From JACDEA01 sp963742585 (GTDB lineage: Bacteria; Actinomycetota; Acidimicrobiia; Acidimicrobiales; JACDEA01): 64,000 nt of DNA. The notes beneath the pieces are model-generated. The model was not told the origin of the DNA and searched no databases. It worked only from the letters and a program-made list of their open reading frames with translations. Of the stretch, positions 15,184-23,362 are shown in pieces. The position numbers were made by a program, and so were the translations under genes. The DNA lies in assembly GCA_963742585.1 (NCBI GenBank), contig CAVUMI010000006.1:845216-909215 (forward strand), in the 5' to 3' direction. Positions within the stretch are counted from its first letter, which is position 1, and every line of letters begins with the position of its first letter.

Positions 15184-15773
15184 AACGACCACAGCAAGAC
15201 CGCGGGGGGCAGTCGCAGGGCGGCGGCCAAGGGCAGTTCGAGGAACGCTCGATCGGCCGGCCGCGACGCGTGGCCAAGGTCGTTCAGGGTGGCCGGCGCT
15301 TCTCCTTCACCGCGCTCATGGTTATCGGCGACGGCAACGGCCGAGTCGGCCTCGGCTACGGCAAGGCCAAGGAAGTCGGTCTCGCCATGCAGAAGGCCGT
15401 CGACGACGCCCGCAAGAACGTCTTCACCGTGCCCCTAGCCGGTAGCACGATCATCCATCCCGTGCTCGGCGAGAGCGGGGCCGGACGGGTGCTCCTCAAG
15501 CCGGCTGCCCCCGGTACCGGCGTCATCGCCGGCGGCGCGGCCCGGGCCATCCTCGAGGTGGCCGGGATCCACGACGTGCTGGCCAAGTCGCTCGGATCGT
15601 CCAACGCCATCAATGTCGCCCACGCCACGATCGCCGGGCTCAAGGCCCTCAAATCACCCGACGACGTCGCCCGCATGCGGGGCAAGAGCCCCGAGGAAGT
15701 CACGCCCGCCGGGGTGCTGCGCGCCTACAACGAGCGCAAGCGCGGCGCGCACGTCCCGCAAGAGGTTGCGTGA
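15177..15773 (+). CDS. rpsE: 30S ribosomal protein S5 (uS5)
   Basis: uS5 at the mRNA entry and decoding region. It has 198 residues. A Gln/Gly-rich N-terminus (QQDRGGQSQGGGQGQFEER) precedes the double-stranded RNA binding fold with RRFSFTALMVIGDGNGRVG and GYGKAKEVGLAMQKAV. ATG 15177 is preferred. GTG 15111 would add 22 residues encoded by repeat-like sequence and is less likely. The ATG lies in a hairpin (15141-15183) and has only a weak Shine-Dalgarno site. Confidence 0.97.
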   Translation: MAQRPQQDRGGQSQGGGQGQFEERSIGRPRRVAKVVQGGRRFSFTALMVIGDGNGRVGLGYGKAKEVGLAMQKAVDDARKNVFTVPLAGSTIIHPVLGESGAGRVLLKPAAPGTGVIAGGAARAILEVAGIHDVLAKSLGSSNAINVAHATIAGLKALKSPDDVARMRGKSPEEVTPAGVLRAYNERKRGAHVPQEVA

Positions 15774-15964
15774 TGGCGATCAAGGTCACCCAGGTGAAGT
15801 CGGCGATCGGCGCCAAGCCCAAGCAGCGGGGCACGCTCCGCGCTCTGGGCCTGCGCCGCATCGGCCACACCAACACGCTGCCCGATAGGCCCGAGATCCG
15901 AGGAATGATTCGTCGGGTACCCCATCTCATCACCGTCGAAGAAGTTGCCGAGGTAGCCAAATGA
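15773..15964 (+). CDS. rpmD: 50S ribosomal protein L30 (uL30)
   Basis: 63 residues, with KVTQVKSAIGAKPKQRGTLRALGLRRIG, the L30 signature region, and RGMIRRVPHLITVEE. ATG 15773 overlaps the rpsE TGA (TGATG). Its last bases overlap the rplO ATG. Confidence 0.97.
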   Translation: MAIKVTQVKSAIGAKPKQRGTLRALGLRRIGHTNTLPDRPEIRGMIRRVPHLITVEEVAEVAK

Positions 15965-16449
15965 AAGTCCACGATCTTCAGCCCGCGCCGGGCTCGAAGA
16001 AGACCGCCATCCGCGTGGGACGCGGTACGGGCGGCCGCCGGGGCAAGACCGCGGGCCGCGGCATGAAGGGCCAGGGCGCCCGCACGCAGATCAAGCCCGG
16101 CTTCGAGGGCGGCCAGCTGCCGTTGGCGCAGCGCATCCCCAAGCTCAAGGGCTTCAAGAATCCGTTCCGGGTCGAGTACACCGTCGTCAACCTCGACGCG
16201 CTCGAGAGCTTCGACGGCATCCAGATCACCCCCGAGACGCTGCGGGCCAAGGGCCTCGTGCACAAGCACGGCTACGTCAAGGTTCTCGGCCGCGGGCAGA
16301 TCACCCGTGCGGTCGAGGTTTCGGCCCACGCTTTCTCCAAGTCGGCCGAGCAGGCCATCACCAGTGCCGGCGGTTCCATCACCAAGTTGCCGTTGCCGTT
16401 CAGCGGCGGTCGTCCGCCCGCCAAGGGCAACGCACTCACCAACAGGTAG
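15961..16449 (+). CDS. rplO: 50S ribosomal protein L15 (uL15)
   Basis: 162 residues. It has the basic Gly-rich N-terminus of the family (HDLQPAPGSKKTAIRVGRG, then GKTAGRGMKGQGAR) and a C-terminal globular part with SAGGSITKLPLP. The ATG overlaps the rpmD TGA (ATGA). secY follows after 16 bp, the normal order. Confidence 0.98.
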   Translation: MKVHDLQPAPGSKKTAIRVGRGTGGRRGKTAGRGMKGQGARTQIKPGFEGGQLPLAQRIPKLKGFKNPFRVEYTVVNLDALESFDGIQITPETLRAKGLVHKHGYVKVLGRGQITRAVEVSAHAFSKSAEQAITSAGGSITKLPLPFSGGRPPAKGNALTNR

Positions 16450-16465
16450 TCAGCGAGGTCGCGCG

Positions 16466-17758
16466 ATGACATTTCTGAACATGTTCAAGGTTCCGGATCT
16501 TCGGAACAAGATCGTGTTCACGGTGTTCGTGATCGCGCTGTACCGGTTCGGCTCGCACATCCCCGTCCCCGGCATCGACTTCCGGGCGGTTCAGTCCCTG
16601 ACCGACGCCGCCTCCAAGGGCGGCGTCCTCGGGTTCCTCAACCTGTTCTCGGGCGGGGCGCTGACCCGGTTCGCCGTCTTCGGGCTCGGGATCATGCCGT
16701 ACATCACCAGCTCGATCATCGTGCAGCTGTTGCAGGTGGTGATCCCGAAGCTCGAGCAGTGGCGGGATGAGGGCGCGGTCGGCCAGAAGAAGATCACCCA
16801 GGTCACCCGGTATCTCACGGTGGCGCTGGCGGTCATGCAGTCCACCGGCTTGGCCTTCGTGTTCCACAACGGGGGCGAGGGGTTCCTCGGTTCGACCGCC
16901 GGCGACATCGACGTGCTTCCCAACTTCACCATCCCCCGCGTGCTGCTCGTGGTGCTCTCGATGACCGCGGGTACGGCCATGGTGATGTGGCTGGGCGAGC
17001 TGATCACCCAGCGCGGCGTCGGCCAGGGGATGTCGATCCTGATCTTCGCCAACGTCGTCAGCGGCCTTCCGTCGCAGGGTGCGGCGATTCGGGCCGAGGC
17101 CGGCAACACCAAGTTCGCGTTCGTCATCGCCGCGACGATGGTGCTCCTTGTAGCAATCGTGTTCATCGAACAGGGGCAGCGACGAATACCAGTCCAATTC
17201 GCGAAACGAATAGTCGGCCGCCGGATGTACGGCGGGCAGTCGACCTACATCCCGTTGAAGGTCAATCAGTCCGGCGTCATCCCGATCATCTTCGCCAGCT
17301 CGGTGCTGTACTTCCCGGTGCTGTTGAGCAACGTCATCCCGTGGGTCGGTATACGGAAGTTCATCAACGACCACCTCGTTGATCCCACCGACCTGCTCTA
17401 TGTGGGCCTTTACGGCCTGCTTATCGTGGCGTTCGCGTACTTCTACACGGCGATCGCGTTCGACCCGCACCAGCAGGCTGACGTGATCCGCAAGCAGGGT
17501 GGCTACATCCCCGGCATCCGGCCGGGTCCGCCGACTGAGCGGCACCTGGCCGGCATCCTCAACCGGATCACCCTGCCCGGCGCGCTGTTCCTTGCGTTCA
17601 TCGCACTGCTCCCCGCGCTGGCGCTGTCGCTCTTCAACATCAACAACTACCCGTTCGCGGGTACGACGCTGCTCATCGCGGTCGGCGTCGCCCTGGAGAC
17701 GATGAAGCAGATCGACAGCCAGCTCACGATGCGTAACTACGAAGGCTTCTTGAAGTAG
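16466..17758 (+). CDS. secY: Preprotein translocase subunit SecY
   Basis: Channel subunit of the Sec translocon, with ten transmembrane helices expected. It has 430 residues, starting MTFLNMFKVPDLRNKIVFTV. Seen are the plug/TM2 region (LFSGGALTRFAVFGLGIMPYI), QRGVGQGMSILIFANV, the loop GGYIPGIRPGPPTERHL, and the C-terminal LTMRNYEGFLK. ATG 16466 was chosen from these; the upstream open frame lies inside rplO. Confidence 0.99.
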   Translation: MTFLNMFKVPDLRNKIVFTVFVIALYRFGSHIPVPGIDFRAVQSLTDAASKGGVLGFLNLFSGGALTRFAVFGLGIMPYITSSIIVQLLQVVIPKLEQWRDEGAVGQKKITQVTRYLTVALAVMQSTGLAFVFHNGGEGFLGSTAGDIDVLPNFTIPRVLLVVLSMTAGTAMVMWLGELITQRGVGQGMSILIFANVVSGLPSQGAAIRAEAGNTKFAFVIAATMVLLVAIVFIEQGQRRIPVQFAKRIVGRRMYGGQSTYIPLKVNQSGVIPIIFASSVLYFPVLLSNVIPWVGIRKFINDHLVDPTDLLYVGLYGLLIVAFAYFYTAIAFDPHQQADVIRKQGGYIPGIRPGPPTERHLAGILNRITLPGALFLAFIALLPALALSLFNINNYPFAGTTLLIAVGVALETMKQIDSQLTMRNYEGFLK

Positions 17759-17771
17759 TGAGAAGGGCCGC

Positions 17772-18440
17772 GTGATCCCCGGCGTGCGACTGGTTTTGTT
17801 AGGCAAGCAGGGCTCGGGTAAAGGCACGCAGGCGGTTCGTTTGGCGCGCCACTACGTGGTGCACCATGTGTCCACCGGCGACATGTTCCGGGCCGCCGTT
17901 CGCGCCGGCACCACCTTCGGGCGTAAGGCGCGGGAGTACATGGACGCCGGCGAGCTGGTGCCCGACGAGATCACGATCGGGATCGTCAAGGAGCGGCTGG
18001 AGCAGGCCGGTACCAAGCGGCGAGGCTTCGTGCTCGACGGCTTTCCCCGCAACGTGTTCCAAGCCGAGGCGCTGTCCGCCTTCCTCGCGCCCCAGGACAT
18101 CCACCTGGCGATCGACCTTGAGGTGCCGACCGAGATCGTGCTCAAGCGCCTCGCGGCGCGCCGGGTGTGCTCGTCGTGCGGCACGAACTACAGCGTTGAT
18201 GTGCCGCCGCTCGACAACTGGACCTGCGACGTGTGCGGCGGCGAAGTCGTGCAGCGGGCCGATGACACCGAGGCGGCCATCCGCCGCAGGCTCGAGATCT
18301 ACGACAGCAACGTCGCGCCACTGATCGCCTGGTACAAGGAGGCCGAGCACCTCGAGGTGGTCGACGGCGACGGGCCGGCGGACGAAGTCACCACGCGCCT
18401 CATCGACACGGTTGACCGGCGCCGCGAGATGTACGTCTGA
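17772..18440 (+). CDS. adk: Adenylate kinase
   Basis: Converts AMP and ATP to two ADP. It has 222 residues, the long-LID form. The P-loop reads GKQGSGKGTQ, with Gln where Pro is usual. It also has the AMP-binding STGDMFRAAV and DGFPRN, and a LID with two CxxC pairs (CSSC, CDVC), indicating a zinc-binding LID. GTG 17772 lies 13 bp after secY with AGAAGGG upstream, in the typical secY-adk-map order. Confidence 0.97.
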   Translation: MIPGVRLVLLGKQGSGKGTQAVRLARHYVVHHVSTGDMFRAAVRAGTTFGRKAREYMDAGELVPDEITIGIVKERLEQAGTKRRGFVLDGFPRNVFQAEALSAFLAPQDIHLAIDLEVPTEIVLKRLAARRVCSSCGTNYSVDVPPLDNWTCDVCGGEVVQRADDTEAAIRRRLEIYDSNVAPLIAWYKEAEHLEVVDGDGPADEVTTRLIDTVDRRREMYV

Positions 18441-19180
18441 TGCGCCGGTCGCCCGACGAGCTGAACAAGATGCGCAAGGCCGGCAAGGTCGTGGCCGAGA
18501 TGCTCGAGAAGACGCGGGCTGCGGCCAAGCCCGGCGTCACGACGGCCCAGATCGACCAGGTGGCCCGCGACGTCCTCGATCGCCGTGGCGCCATTTCGAA
18601 CTTCCTCGGCTACCACGGATTCCCGGCGGTGATCTGCACGTCACCCAACGACATGATCGTGCACGGCATCCCAGGCGAGTACCTGCTGAAGGAGGGCGAC
18701 ATCATCTCCCTCGATTGCGGGGCGATCATCGAGGGCTACCACGGCGACGCCGCGGTCACGGTCCCGGTGGGCGAGGTCAGCCCCGAGGCCACCCGGCTCA
18801 TGCAGGTCACCGAGGACAGCCTCGAGGCCGCCATCAAGCAGATGTTCGACGGCAACCGGCTCTCCGACATCGGCCATGCCGTCCAGGAGGTGGCCGAGAC
18901 GGCGGGCTTCTCGGTTGTGCGTGAATACGTCGGCCACGCCATCGGGACGGCCATGCACGAGGAGCCCCAGGTGCCGAACTACGGCGCACCCGGCCGGGGG
19001 ATCAAGCTGCGGCCCGGGCACGTGTTCGCCGTCGAGCCCATGGTCAACGCCGGCGGTCCCGAGACCCGGGTTCTCGGCGACGGCTGGAGCGTGGTCACCG
19101 CCGACGGCAGCCTCTCCGCCCATTTCGAGCACACCATCGCCATCACCGAAAACGGCCCCGAGGTCTTTACGCGTGCATAG
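18440..19180 (+). CDS. map: Methionine aminopeptidase, type I
   Basis: Removes the initiator Met. It has 246 residues. Metal ligands are recognisable in the pita-bread fold: the two Asp in SLDCGAIIEGYHGDAAVT, His in VGHAIGTAMHEEP, Glu in AVEPMVN, and Glu in HFEHTIAIT. It starts at the ATG overlapping the adk TGA (TGATG). A 122-bp palindromic element begins 6 bp after its stop. Confidence 0.97.
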   Translation: MRRSPDELNKMRKAGKVVAEMLEKTRAAAKPGVTTAQIDQVARDVLDRRGAISNFLGYHGFPAVICTSPNDMIVHGIPGEYLLKEGDIISLDCGAIIEGYHGDAAVTVPVGEVSPEATRLMQVTEDSLEAAIKQMFDGNRLSDIGHAVQEVAETAGFSVVREYVGHAIGTAMHEEPQVPNYGAPGRGIKLRPGHVFAVEPMVNAGGPETRVLGDGWSVVTADGSLSAHFEHTIAITENGPEVFTRA

Positions 19181-19186
19181 CCGCTG

Positions 19187-19308
19187 CCTCCAAGTCGCAG
19201 AATTGGAACGTCGCGCCTCCGAGTCTCCGGAAGCGACCCAAGAAGTCCGACAATTCGCCCGTGCGGACGGACTTGGAGGCAGTTTGTTACAAATCTGCAA
19301 CTTGGAGA
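19187..19308. repeat. Nested palindromic intergenic element, copy A (122 bp)
   Basis: Outer inverted arms 19188-19209 and 19286-19307 match at 19 of 22 positions. Inner arms 19215-19225 (GCCTCCGAGTC) and 19270-19280 (GACTTGGAGGC) match at 10 of 11 with one G-U-compatible pair. The centre is 44 nt and contains GTCCG/CGGAC. The motif CTCCAAG occurs four times, twice in each orientation, once with one change. Copy B at 34638-34759 has the same plan. It lies between map and the infA promoter. Function unknown. Confidence 0.8.
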
Positions 19309-19326
19309 ACCTCGCCAACGTCGCCG

Positions 19327-19356
19327 TTGGGGAATTTTCCCGGTTTCGTGTAAACT
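19327..19356 (+). promoter_or_regulatory. Putative promoter of infA
   Basis: TTGGGG (19327-19332), an 18-bp spacer, and TAAACT (19351-19356) fit a vegetative promoter. It would drive infA-rpmJ-rpsM-rpsK-rpsD-rpoA-rplQ, separately from the upstream spc genes. Confidence 0.5.
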
Positions 19357-19418
19357 TTTCCGCTGGCCTGGCGCGGGTTTGCGCCGGCCGGACTGCCACT
19401 TTTTAGAGGAGATTCACC

Positions 19419-19649
19419 CTGCCCGTTCAGAAGGACAAGGAAGAGGACATCGTGCTCGAGGGCACGATCGTCGAAGCCCTCCCCAATGCCATGTTCAGAG
19501 TGGAGTTGGAGAACGGCCACAGCGTCCTCGCGTACAGCGCCGGGAAGATGCGCATGCACCGGATCCGGATCCTTCCGGGGGACCGGGTCCAAGTGAAGAT
19601 CACGCCCTACGACCTCACCCGGGGTCGCATCACCTACAGGTACAAGTAG
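19419..19649 (+). CDS. infA: Translation initiation factor IF-1, probable CTG start
   Basis: OB-fold factor binding the 30S A site. The body LEGTIVEALPNAMFRVELENGH and the end RGRITYRYK are diagnostic. There is no ATG, GTG or TTG where the conserved N-terminus should begin. CTG 19419 gives 76 residues (LPVQKDKEEDIVLEG) and has AGAGGAG seven bases upstream. The first standard start, GTG 19452, would cut into the first beta strand and leave 65 residues. I therefore favour CTG; the start is inferred. Confidence 0.9.
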   Translation: MPVQKDKEEDIVLEGTIVEALPNAMFRVELENGHSVLAYSAGKMRMHRIRILPGDRVQVKITPYDLTRGRITYRYK

Positions 19650-19655
19650 AAGCCC

Positions 19656-19769
19656 ATGAAAGTTCGCCCGAGCGTCAAGAGAATCTGCGAGAAGTGCAAG
19701 GTCATCCGTCGCCACGGCAACGTGATGATCATCTGCACCAATCCTCGCCACAAGCAGCGGCAGGGGTAG
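19656..19769 (+). CDS. rpmJ: 50S ribosomal protein L36 (bL36)
   Basis: 37 residues, MKVRPSVKRICEKCKVI and so on, ending KQRQG. It has the zinc ligands of the family (CEKC, then Cys and His in ICTNPRH). It lies 6 bp after infA and 7 bp before rpsM, the usual position. Confidence 0.97.
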   Translation: MKVRPSVKRICEKCKVIRRHGNVMIICTNPRHKQRQG

Positions 19770-19776
19770 GAGAGGC

Positions 19777-20154
19777 ATGGCCCGTATAGCTGGCGTCGAC
19801 ATCCCCCGGGAGAAGCGCCTCGAGATCTCGCTCACCTACATCTTCGGCGTTGGCCGCACGACGGCGCAGAAGGCGTGCGACGCGGTCGAGATCGATCGCA
19901 ATACGCGTGTACGCGAGCTCACCGATGAAGAAGTCGTTCGCCTGCGCAACTGGATCGACAGCAACGTCAAGGTTGAAGGTGACCTGCGGCGCGACATCGC
20001 GCAGGACATCAACCGCAAGAAGGAAATCAACTCGTACCAGGGCATCCGACACCGTCGGGGGCTGCCGGTTCGAGGCCAGCGCACCCACACCAACGCCCGC
20101 ACTCGCAAGGGCCCCAAGAAAACCGTCGCCGGGAAGAAGAAGGTTCGCAAGTAG
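19777..20154 (+). CDS. rpsM: 30S ribosomal protein S13 (uS13)
   Basis: Small-subunit head protein contacting P-site tRNA and uL5. It has 125 residues, starting MARIAGVDIPREKRLEISL and with the C-terminal RHRRGLPVRGQRTHTNARTRKG. GGAGAGGC precedes the ATG. rpsK starts immediately after its stop. Confidence 0.98.
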   Translation: MARIAGVDIPREKRLEISLTYIFGVGRTTAQKACDAVEIDRNTRVRELTDEEVVRLRNWIDSNVKVEGDLRRDIAQDINRKKEINSYQGIRHRRGLPVRGQRTHTNARTRKGPKKTVAGKKKVRK

Positions 20155-20553
20155 ATGCCCAAGCCCAAGCCCGGCGGCCGCCGGCCCCGGAAGCGCGAGC
20201 GCAAGAACGTCAGTCATGGCGTTGTGCACATCAAGAGCTCGTTCAACAACACCATCGTGTCGATAACCGATAGCGAGGGTGCCGTGCTGGCGTGGGCGTC
20301 GGCCGGCAACGTCGGCTTCAAGGGTTCACGCAAGTCCACGCCGTTCGCCGCGCAGTTGGCTGCAGAGGCCTGTGCCAAGCGGGCCATGGAACACGGCGTC
20401 CGCACCGTCGACGTCCTGGTCAAGGGTCCCGGCTCCGGCCGCGAGACCGCCATCCGCTCGCTCATGCAAACCGGTATCGAGGTCATGGGCATCAAGGACG
20501 TCACTCCCATCCCGCACAACGGCTGCCGTCCTAAGAAGCGGAGGCGCGTCTGA
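20155..20553 (+). CDS. rpsK: 30S ribosomal protein S11 (uS11)
   Basis: Platform protein of the 30S subunit. It has 132 residues, with HIKSSFNNTIVSITD, GSGRETAIRSL and the end DVTPIPHNGCRPKKRRRV, all conserved. The ATG abuts the rpsM TAG. Its TGA overlaps the rpsD ATG (TGATG). Confidence 0.98.
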   Translation: MPKPKPGGRRPRKRERKNVSHGVVHIKSSFNNTIVSITDSEGAVLAWASAGNVGFKGSRKSTPFAAQLAAEACAKRAMEHGVRTVDVLVKGPGSGRETAIRSLMQTGIEVMGIKDVTPIPHNGCRPKKRRRV

Positions 20554-21179
20554 TGGCCCGCTACACCGGTCCCGTCTGCCGCTTGTGCCGGCGCGAGAAG
20601 ATCAAGCTCTTCCTCAAGGGTCCCAAGTGCGACTCGATGAAGTGCCCGATCGAGCGCCGTCCCTACCCGCCGGGTGAGCACGGCCGCGATCGCATGCGCC
20701 AGGGGTCTGAGTACCTCAACCAGCTGCGGGAGAAGCAGAAGGCCCGCCGCATCTACGGCGTGCTCGAGAAGCAGTTCGCCAACATGTACAAGGAAGCGAA
20801 TAAGCAGCAGGGCGTCACCGGCGAGAACTTGCTGCGCATGCTCGAGCTGCGCCTCGACAACATCGCCTTCCGCGCCGGGTGGGGCGCCAGCCGGTCACAG
20901 GCTCGGCAGTTCGTGCGCCACGGACACGTCAGCGTCAACGGTCGTCGGGTCACCATCCCGAGCTACCGCGTGAAGCAAGGCGACGTCGTGACGCTGCGGG
21001 ACAAGGCCAAGACCATGATCGTCATCCGCCACAACCTGGACACCCTCGACCGCCAGGTCCCGGCCTGGATCGACGCCTCCGAAGACCGCTTTCTGGTCAC
21101 GGTGCGCGACCTGCCGCTGCGCGAGCAGATCGACACGGGTGTCCGCGAGCAGCTCATCGTCGAGCTGTACTCCAAGTAG
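20553..21179 (+). CDS. rpsD: 30S ribosomal protein S4 (uS4)
   Basis: Primary 16S rRNA binder; in some bacteria it represses the alpha operon. It has 208 residues. The N-terminus has a zinc-type Cys set (CRLCRRE, then C-x-C near SMKCPI). The S4 RNA-binding domain includes SRSQARQFVRHGHVSVNGRRV. The Cys-containing form is the C+ type. Confidence 0.98.
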   Translation: MARYTGPVCRLCRREKIKLFLKGPKCDSMKCPIERRPYPPGEHGRDRMRQGSEYLNQLREKQKARRIYGVLEKQFANMYKEANKQQGVTGENLLRMLELRLDNIAFRAGWGASRSQARQFVRHGHVSVNGRRVTIPSYRVKQGDVVTLRDKAKTMIVIRHNLDTLDRQVPAWIDASEDRFLVTVRDLPLREQIDTGVREQLIVELYSK

Positions 21180-21208
21180 TCGACAACGAAAGAGGTTCGA
21201 ACGCCGTC

Positions 21209-22222
21209 ATGCTGATCATCCAGCGCCCCACTGTCGAAGCCGTCGGAGAAGAGGAGAACGACCGTCAGCGTTTCGCGGTCGGCCCGCTCGAGCCCGGCTT
21301 TGGCTACACGCTGGGTAACTCGCTGCGCCGCACGCTGTTGTCATCGATCCCCGGCGCCGCCGTCACCCAGGTGCGCTTCGACGACGCCCTCCATGAGTTC
21401 ACGACGCTTCCGGGCGTGAAGGAGGACGTCACCGACCTCATTCTCAACCTCAAGGACGTCGTGCTCCGCGTCGAGAACGAGGAGCCGGTCACCTTGCGCC
21501 TCGATGTCCGCGGGCCGGCCTCGGTGACCGCGGGCGACATGACGCTCACCGGTGACGTCGAGATCCTCAACCCGCAGCTGCACATCGCCACGCTGAATTC
21601 CAAGGGCCGGCTGGCCATGGACATCACTGTGGCCCGCGGCCGCGGCTACGTCTCGGCCGACCGCAACAAGACCTCGGCCACCATCGGCGTGATCCCCATC
21701 GACTCGATCTTCTCGCCCGTGCGGCGGGTTGCGTTCACCGTCGAGCCGACGCGTGTCGAGCAGTCGACGAACTTCGACCGGCTGATCATCGACATCGAGA
21801 CCGACGGTTCGATCTCCCCGCGTGAGGCGCTGGCCTCGGCCGGCGACACGCTGCGCTCACTGGTGACGCTGGTCGCCGAGATGAGCGACGCGCCGCAGGG
21901 CCTCGAGCTCGGCGAGGTGTCCGCCATCAGCAGTGGCTCGCCCGACCTCGACCTCCCGATCGAAGACCTCGATCTCTCCGAGCGCCCCCGCAACTGCCTC
22001 AAGCGGGCGCAGGTCAACACCGTGGGCGAACTGGTCGAGAAGACCATCGACGACCTCATGGCCATCACCAACTTCGGGCAGAAGTCGCTCGACGAGGTCA
22101 TCCAGAAGCTCGACGAGCGCGGCCTCAGCCTGCCGCGTGAAGGACTAGGGCAGGCGTCATGCCGGGACAGCCGCGTAAGGGAAAGCGCTTCGGGGGCGAC
22201 GCCGCCCACCAGAAGGCGATGA
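21209..22222 (+). CDS. rpoA: RNA polymerase alpha subunit
   Basis: Assembles RNA polymerase and contacts promoter UP elements. The N-terminal domain includes LEPGFGYTLGNSLRRTLLSS and GVKEDVTDLILNLK. The C-terminal domain includes LSERPRNCLKRAQVNTVGEL and FGQKSLDEV. As written, the frame runs past SLPREG to 22222 and overlaps rplQ by 64 bp with a Ser/Arg tail (337 residues). One base fewer near 22141 would end the protein at TAG 22146-22148 (LPRED), 10 bp before rplQ. I think the long tail is a frameshift artefact. Confidence 0.96.
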   Translation: MLIIQRPTVEAVGEEENDRQRFAVGPLEPGFGYTLGNSLRRTLLSSIPGAAVTQVRFDDALHEFTTLPGVKEDVTDLILNLKDVVLRVENEEPVTLRLDVRGPASVTAGDMTLTGDVEILNPQLHIATLNSKGRLAMDITVARGRGYVSADRNKTSATIGVIPIDSIFSPVRRVAFTVEPTRVEQSTNFDRLIIDIETDGSISPREALASAGDTLRSLVTLVAEMSDAPQGLELGEVSAISSGSPDLDLPIEDLDLSERPRNCLKRAQVNTVGELVEKTIDDLMAITNFGQKSLDEVIQKLDERGLSLPREGLGQASCRDSRVRESASGATPPTRRR

Positions 22223-22512
22223 TGGGCAACCTCGTCGCGTCATTGATCGCGGCCGAGGGCATTATCACCACCGAGGCCAAGGCCAAGGCGCTGCGACCTG
22301 TCGTCGAGAAAGTCGTCACCAAGGCGAAGAAGGGCGGCCTCTACCGCCAGCGCGACGTCGTGGCGTTCATCCGGGACAAGGAGATGGCCACCAAGTTGTT
22401 CGAAGACATCGGGCCTCGCTACGTCGACCGGCCCGGCGGCTACACCCGCATCCTCAAGCTCGGCCCGCGGGCGGGTGACCAGGCGCCCATGGCGCGCATT
22501 GAGTTCGTCTAA
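22159..22512 (+). CDS. rplQ: 50S ribosomal protein L17 (bL17)
   Basis: 117 residues. It has the family pattern of a basic N-terminus (MPGQPRKGKRFGGDAAHQKAMMGNL) and helices with EAKAKALRPVVEKVVTKAK, ending RPGGYTRILKLGPRAGDQAPMARIEFV. It is the last gene of the alpha operon. truA follows after 5 bp. Confidence 0.97.
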   Translation: MPGQPRKGKRFGGDAAHQKAMMGNLVASLIAAEGIITTEAKAKALRPVVEKVVTKAKKGGLYRQRDVVAFIRDKEMATKLFEDIGPRYVDRPGGYTRILKLGPRAGDQAPMARIEFV

Positions 22513-22517
22513 CTCGT

Positions 22518-23357
22518 GTGACCCTCTTCGACCCTCCTGAGGGAGGCGGAGGCGGAGACGGAGCCGACCGGGAGATCAATGAGAGCGCGGCGGTCCCAGT
22601 AGCTGGGCCGTCGTTTCGCGTGCGGCTCACGGTGGCCTACGACGGCAGCGGGTTCCGCGGGTTCGCGGTGCAGAAGACCGTGCCGACGGTCGGCGGTGCG
22701 ATTACCGAGGCGCTGAAGAAGGTGCTCGGTCATCCGGTGGAGCTCATCTGCGCGGGGCGCACCGACGCCGGCGTCCACGCGTGGGGCCAAGTCGTCACTT
22801 TCGACGCGGTTGGCGACGACCTCGACCTCGAGCTGCTTCAGCGCTCGGTAAACAAGATGCTGGGCCCCGCGGTCATCATCCGCGAGGCCGCGTTCGCCGC
22901 GCCGGACTTCGACGCGCGGCGATCGGCGAAGGGCCGCCGCTACCGGTACACCGTGTTGAACACGCCGGTGGCGTCGCCGTTCACGGCGACGACGGCGTGG
23001 CACGTCGAGGCGCCGCTCGACCTGCGGGCTATGCAGCTCGCGTGCGACCCGCTCATCGGCGAGCACGACTTCCAGTCGTTCTGCCGTCAGCCCAGCGGCC
23101 AGGTGCCCGGCCCGCTCGTCCGCCGTGTGGCCCACACCGGTTGGGTCGATCTGGAGGACGGGCGGCTGCGTTTCGACATCGAGGCCAATGCCTTCTGCCA
23201 CCAGATGGTGCGGGCGGTGGTGGGCATGCTGGTCGAAGTCGGCATCGGCAAGCGCAAGGCCGGGGAGGTGGCCGGCATCATCCGCGCCTGTAGCCGGTCG
23301 GCGGCCGGCCAGCTGGCCCCCCCGCACGGGCTTTGTCTGTGGGAGGTGCTGTACTAA
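22518..23357 (+). CDS. truA: tRNA pseudouridine(38-40) synthase TruA, repeat-derived N-terminal segment
   Basis: Modifies U38-40 in the tRNA anticodon stem. The catalytic Asp lies in CAGRTDAGVHA, and the YDGSGFRGFAVQ motif begins near residue 40. GTG 22518 gives 279 residues. Residues about 9-19 (GGGGGDGADRE) come from a copy of the dispersed purine-rich repeat, with about 15 extra residues before the domain. GTG 22620 (VRLTVAYDG) would remove the repeat-coded part and match the usual TruA start better. Both are open. Confidence 0.93.
   Translation: MTLFDPPEGGGGGDGADREINESAAVPVAGPSFRVRLTVAYDGSGFRGFAVQKTVPTVGGAITEALKKVLGHPVELICAGRTDAGVHAWGQVVTFDAVGDDLDLELLQRSVNKMLGPAVIIREAAFAAPDFDARRSAKGRRYRYTVLNTPVASPFTATTAWHVEAPLDLRAMQLACDPLIGEHDFQSFCRQPSGQVPGPLVRRVAHTGWVDLEDGRLRFDIEANAFCHQMVRAVVGMLVEVGIGKRKAGEVAGIIRACSRSAAGQLAPPHGLCLWEVLY
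22538..22575 (+). repeat. Dispersed purine-rich repeat, copy at the start of truA
   Basis: TGAGGGAGGCGGAGGCGGAG, then ACGGAGCCGACCGGGAGATC. In another frame it is flanked by TGA (22538) and by ATGA (22579), the layout of copies that sit between genes. The repeat may therefore have been an intergenic leader that truA now reads through. Confidence 0.85.
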
Positions 23358-23362
23358 AGCGC

